Shown in pieces: positions 62,850 through 64,000 of a stretch of 64,000 bases of DNA. The position numbers and the translations under genes were made by a program. This DNA comes from Nostoc sp. FACHB-110 (GTDB lineage: Bacteria > Cyanobacteriota > Cyanobacteriia > Cyanobacteriales > Nostocaceae). The stretch lies in contig NZ_JACJRU010000017.1 of assembly GCF_014697425.1 (NCBI RefSeq), positions 62,001 through 126,000 on the forward strand, written 5' to 3'. Under the pieces are notes generated by a model. That model saw only the letters and a program-made list of their open reading frames with translations, was not told the origin of the DNA and searched no databases. Position 1 is the first letter of the stretch; each line of letters opens with the position of its first letter.

Positions 62850-64000
62850 ATGAATGAGTTGATAATATTTTTGTCTAGGTGTTTGTTGAGTTGGTTAGGA
62901 ATTCAGGTGTGTTCTGTACTGGCGTTATTGTGGTGTCTATCTTCACAACCACAAGACCCATTATTAGATAAAGAACTGCCAAAAACGGCGGTGATTCTTT
63001 GTCTACGTGGTGCTGATCCGTTTTTACCAAATTGCTTGCGATCGCTAATTCATCAGAACTATCCTCAATATGATATTAAGTTAGTTGTTGATAGTGTCGA
63101 AGACCCTGCATGGCAAATTGCCCACGATACTATCAACGCAATAGGCGCAACTAATGTTGAAATAAAACCACTCAAAATAGTCCACAACACTTGCAGTCTC
63201 AAATGTAGTTCCCTTATCCAGGCTGTCTCAGAACTCGATGAGTCTTACGAGGTTGTGGCTTTAGTTGATGCTGATACAGTCGTGCATCCCAATTGGCTGC
63301 GGCAATTAGTTACACCTCTCAATAACCCCAAAGTAGGCGCAACTACAGGCAATCGTTGGTACATTCCAACTGGTAGGTATTGGGGTACTTTAGTACGCTA
63401 CATTTGGAATGTATCGGCACTTGTACAAATGTTTCTCTATGGCATTCCTTGGGGCGGAACTTTGGCGATTAAAACAGCCGTGTTGCGTCAAACTGGACTG
63501 CTAGATAAATGGAGTAAAGCTTTTGGCGAAGATACGATGATTCGGAGTGTCTTGGGTAAACACAAACTGCAAGTTAAGTTTGTGCCTTCTTTGATTATGT
63601 TGAATAAGGAAGAGTGTGATTTACCAAGTTTAAGATACTGGTTTCAACGTCAATTGTTATCTTCACGCTTGTACCATCCTTTATGGTCGGCTGTAGCAGC
63701 TGATGTGCTGTTTACAATTTTGTTGCCAAATCTCTTACTGATAGTATTCTTTATTGCCTTCTTAAGTGGAGATGGAGATAGTGCGAATTTAGCTTTTAGT
63801 TGGTATGTTAGCTATATGCTGGCGTTAGTTATGCTAATTCTAATTTTAGAGTTAGCAGTACAACCAGAAATTCGCGCTCAAGGTCAACAGGTGACAAAAT
63901 TATCTGTAGCCGTCATTTTGAAAATAGCTCTAGCGCTTCCCTTTACCCAATGGATTTATGGGTTAGCAATGCTAGCATCGTTTCAGATGCCTACAGTCCA
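62850..64000 (+). CDS. Second family 2 membrane glycosyltransferase (cut by window end)
   Basis: Reads from an ATG at 62850 as MNELIIFLSRCLLSWLGIQV and stays open for 383 codons to the window edge. It aligns with the preceding gene almost throughout: KTAVILCLRGADPFLPNC, VALVDADTVVHPNWLRQL, KVGATTGNRWYIPTGRYWG, GIPWGGTLAIKT, GEDTMIRSVLGKHKLQVKF. Tandem duplication is clear. The DxD-type motif and the GED motif for the acceptor base are kept, so it is likely active. Confidence 0.82.
   Translation, partial: MNELIIFLSRCLLSWLGIQVCSVLALLWCLSSQPQDPLLDKELPKTAVILCLRGADPFLPNCLRSLIHQNYPQYDIKLVVDSVEDPAWQIAHDTINAIGATNVEIKPLKIVHNTCSLKCSSLIQAVSELDESYEVVALVDADTVVHPNWLRQLVTPLNNPKVGATTGNRWYIPTGRYWGTLVRYIWNVSALVQMFLYGIPWGGTLAIKTAVLRQTGLLDKWSKAFGEDTMIRSVLGKHKLQVKFVPSLIMLNKEECDLPSLRYWFQRQLLSSRLYHPLWSAVAADVLFTILLPNLLLIVFFIAFLSGDGDSANLAFSWYVSYMLALVMLILILELAVQPEIRAQGQQVTKLSVAVILKIALALPFTQWIYGLAMLASFQMPTV

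Overview
The window comes from a filamentous, heterocyst-forming cyanobacterium (Nostocales; Nostoc/Anabaena-like). It carries phycoerythrocyanin and phycocyanin rod operons, light-independent protochlorophyllide reductase genes, a start-truncated patA-type gene, the heterocyst glycolipid synthesis and export genes, many GCGATCGC (HIP1) octamers, and heptanucleotide tandem repeats typical of Nostoc genomes. Family assignments come from reading the translated sequences and from remembered Anabaena PCC 7120 gene orders; no database search was run.

Layout. 1-3.6 kb: 5' part of patA (minus strand), a long non-coding gap, a Uma2-family protein and an RluD-type pseudouridine synthase. 4.4-8.2 kb: pecBACEF. 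8.7-16.2 kb: cpcBACDEF followed by four rod-core linker genes cpcG1-G4, the third of which has the membrane-anchored CpcL form. 16.5-19.8 kb: chlL, a DUF5331 gene and chlN on the minus strand. 20.4-26.6 kb: minus-strand housekeeping and signalling genes (TIGR02450 protein, MASE1 hybrid histidine kinase, Tat-exported PhoX-like protein, YheT-like hydrolase). 26.8-31 kb: rpaA, chlP, a YidD homologue with a cysteine-rich tail, and cysA. 32-35.5 kb: two exported proteins of unknown function, a carboxymuconolactone decarboxylase family protein, and a toxin-antitoxin pair whose toxin is broken by a stop codon.

35.5-64 kb: the heterocyst glycolipid island. hetI (phosphopantetheinyl transferase) faces a six-gene minus-strand operon that resembles the Pfa polyunsaturated fatty acid synthases: hglE (KS-AT-2xACP-partial KR), a KR-DH gene, a stand-alone KS, a CLF-AT gene, a PfaD-like enoyl reductase and hglB (ACP-thioester reductase). 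HetI would activate the ACPs, the synthase would build the long chain, and HglB would release it reductively as the fatty alcohol aglycone. To the right lie hgdB-hgdC (DevBC-like exporter parts), hgdA (epimerase), a DUF2141 protein and two tandem family 2 glycosyltransferases, the second cut by the window end. A ParB-like protein fused to an apparently dead DNA methyltransferase sits between the two operons.

Most notable points: hetN is missing from between hetI and hglB and its place is taken by Uma2 and SMI1/KNR4 genes; the KR domain of the synthase is split over two genes; dispersed repeats have entered the hglE coding sequence in frame and sit in four of the five spacers of the hgl operon; NtcA-type GTAN8TAC sites lie in front of both glycolipid operons.
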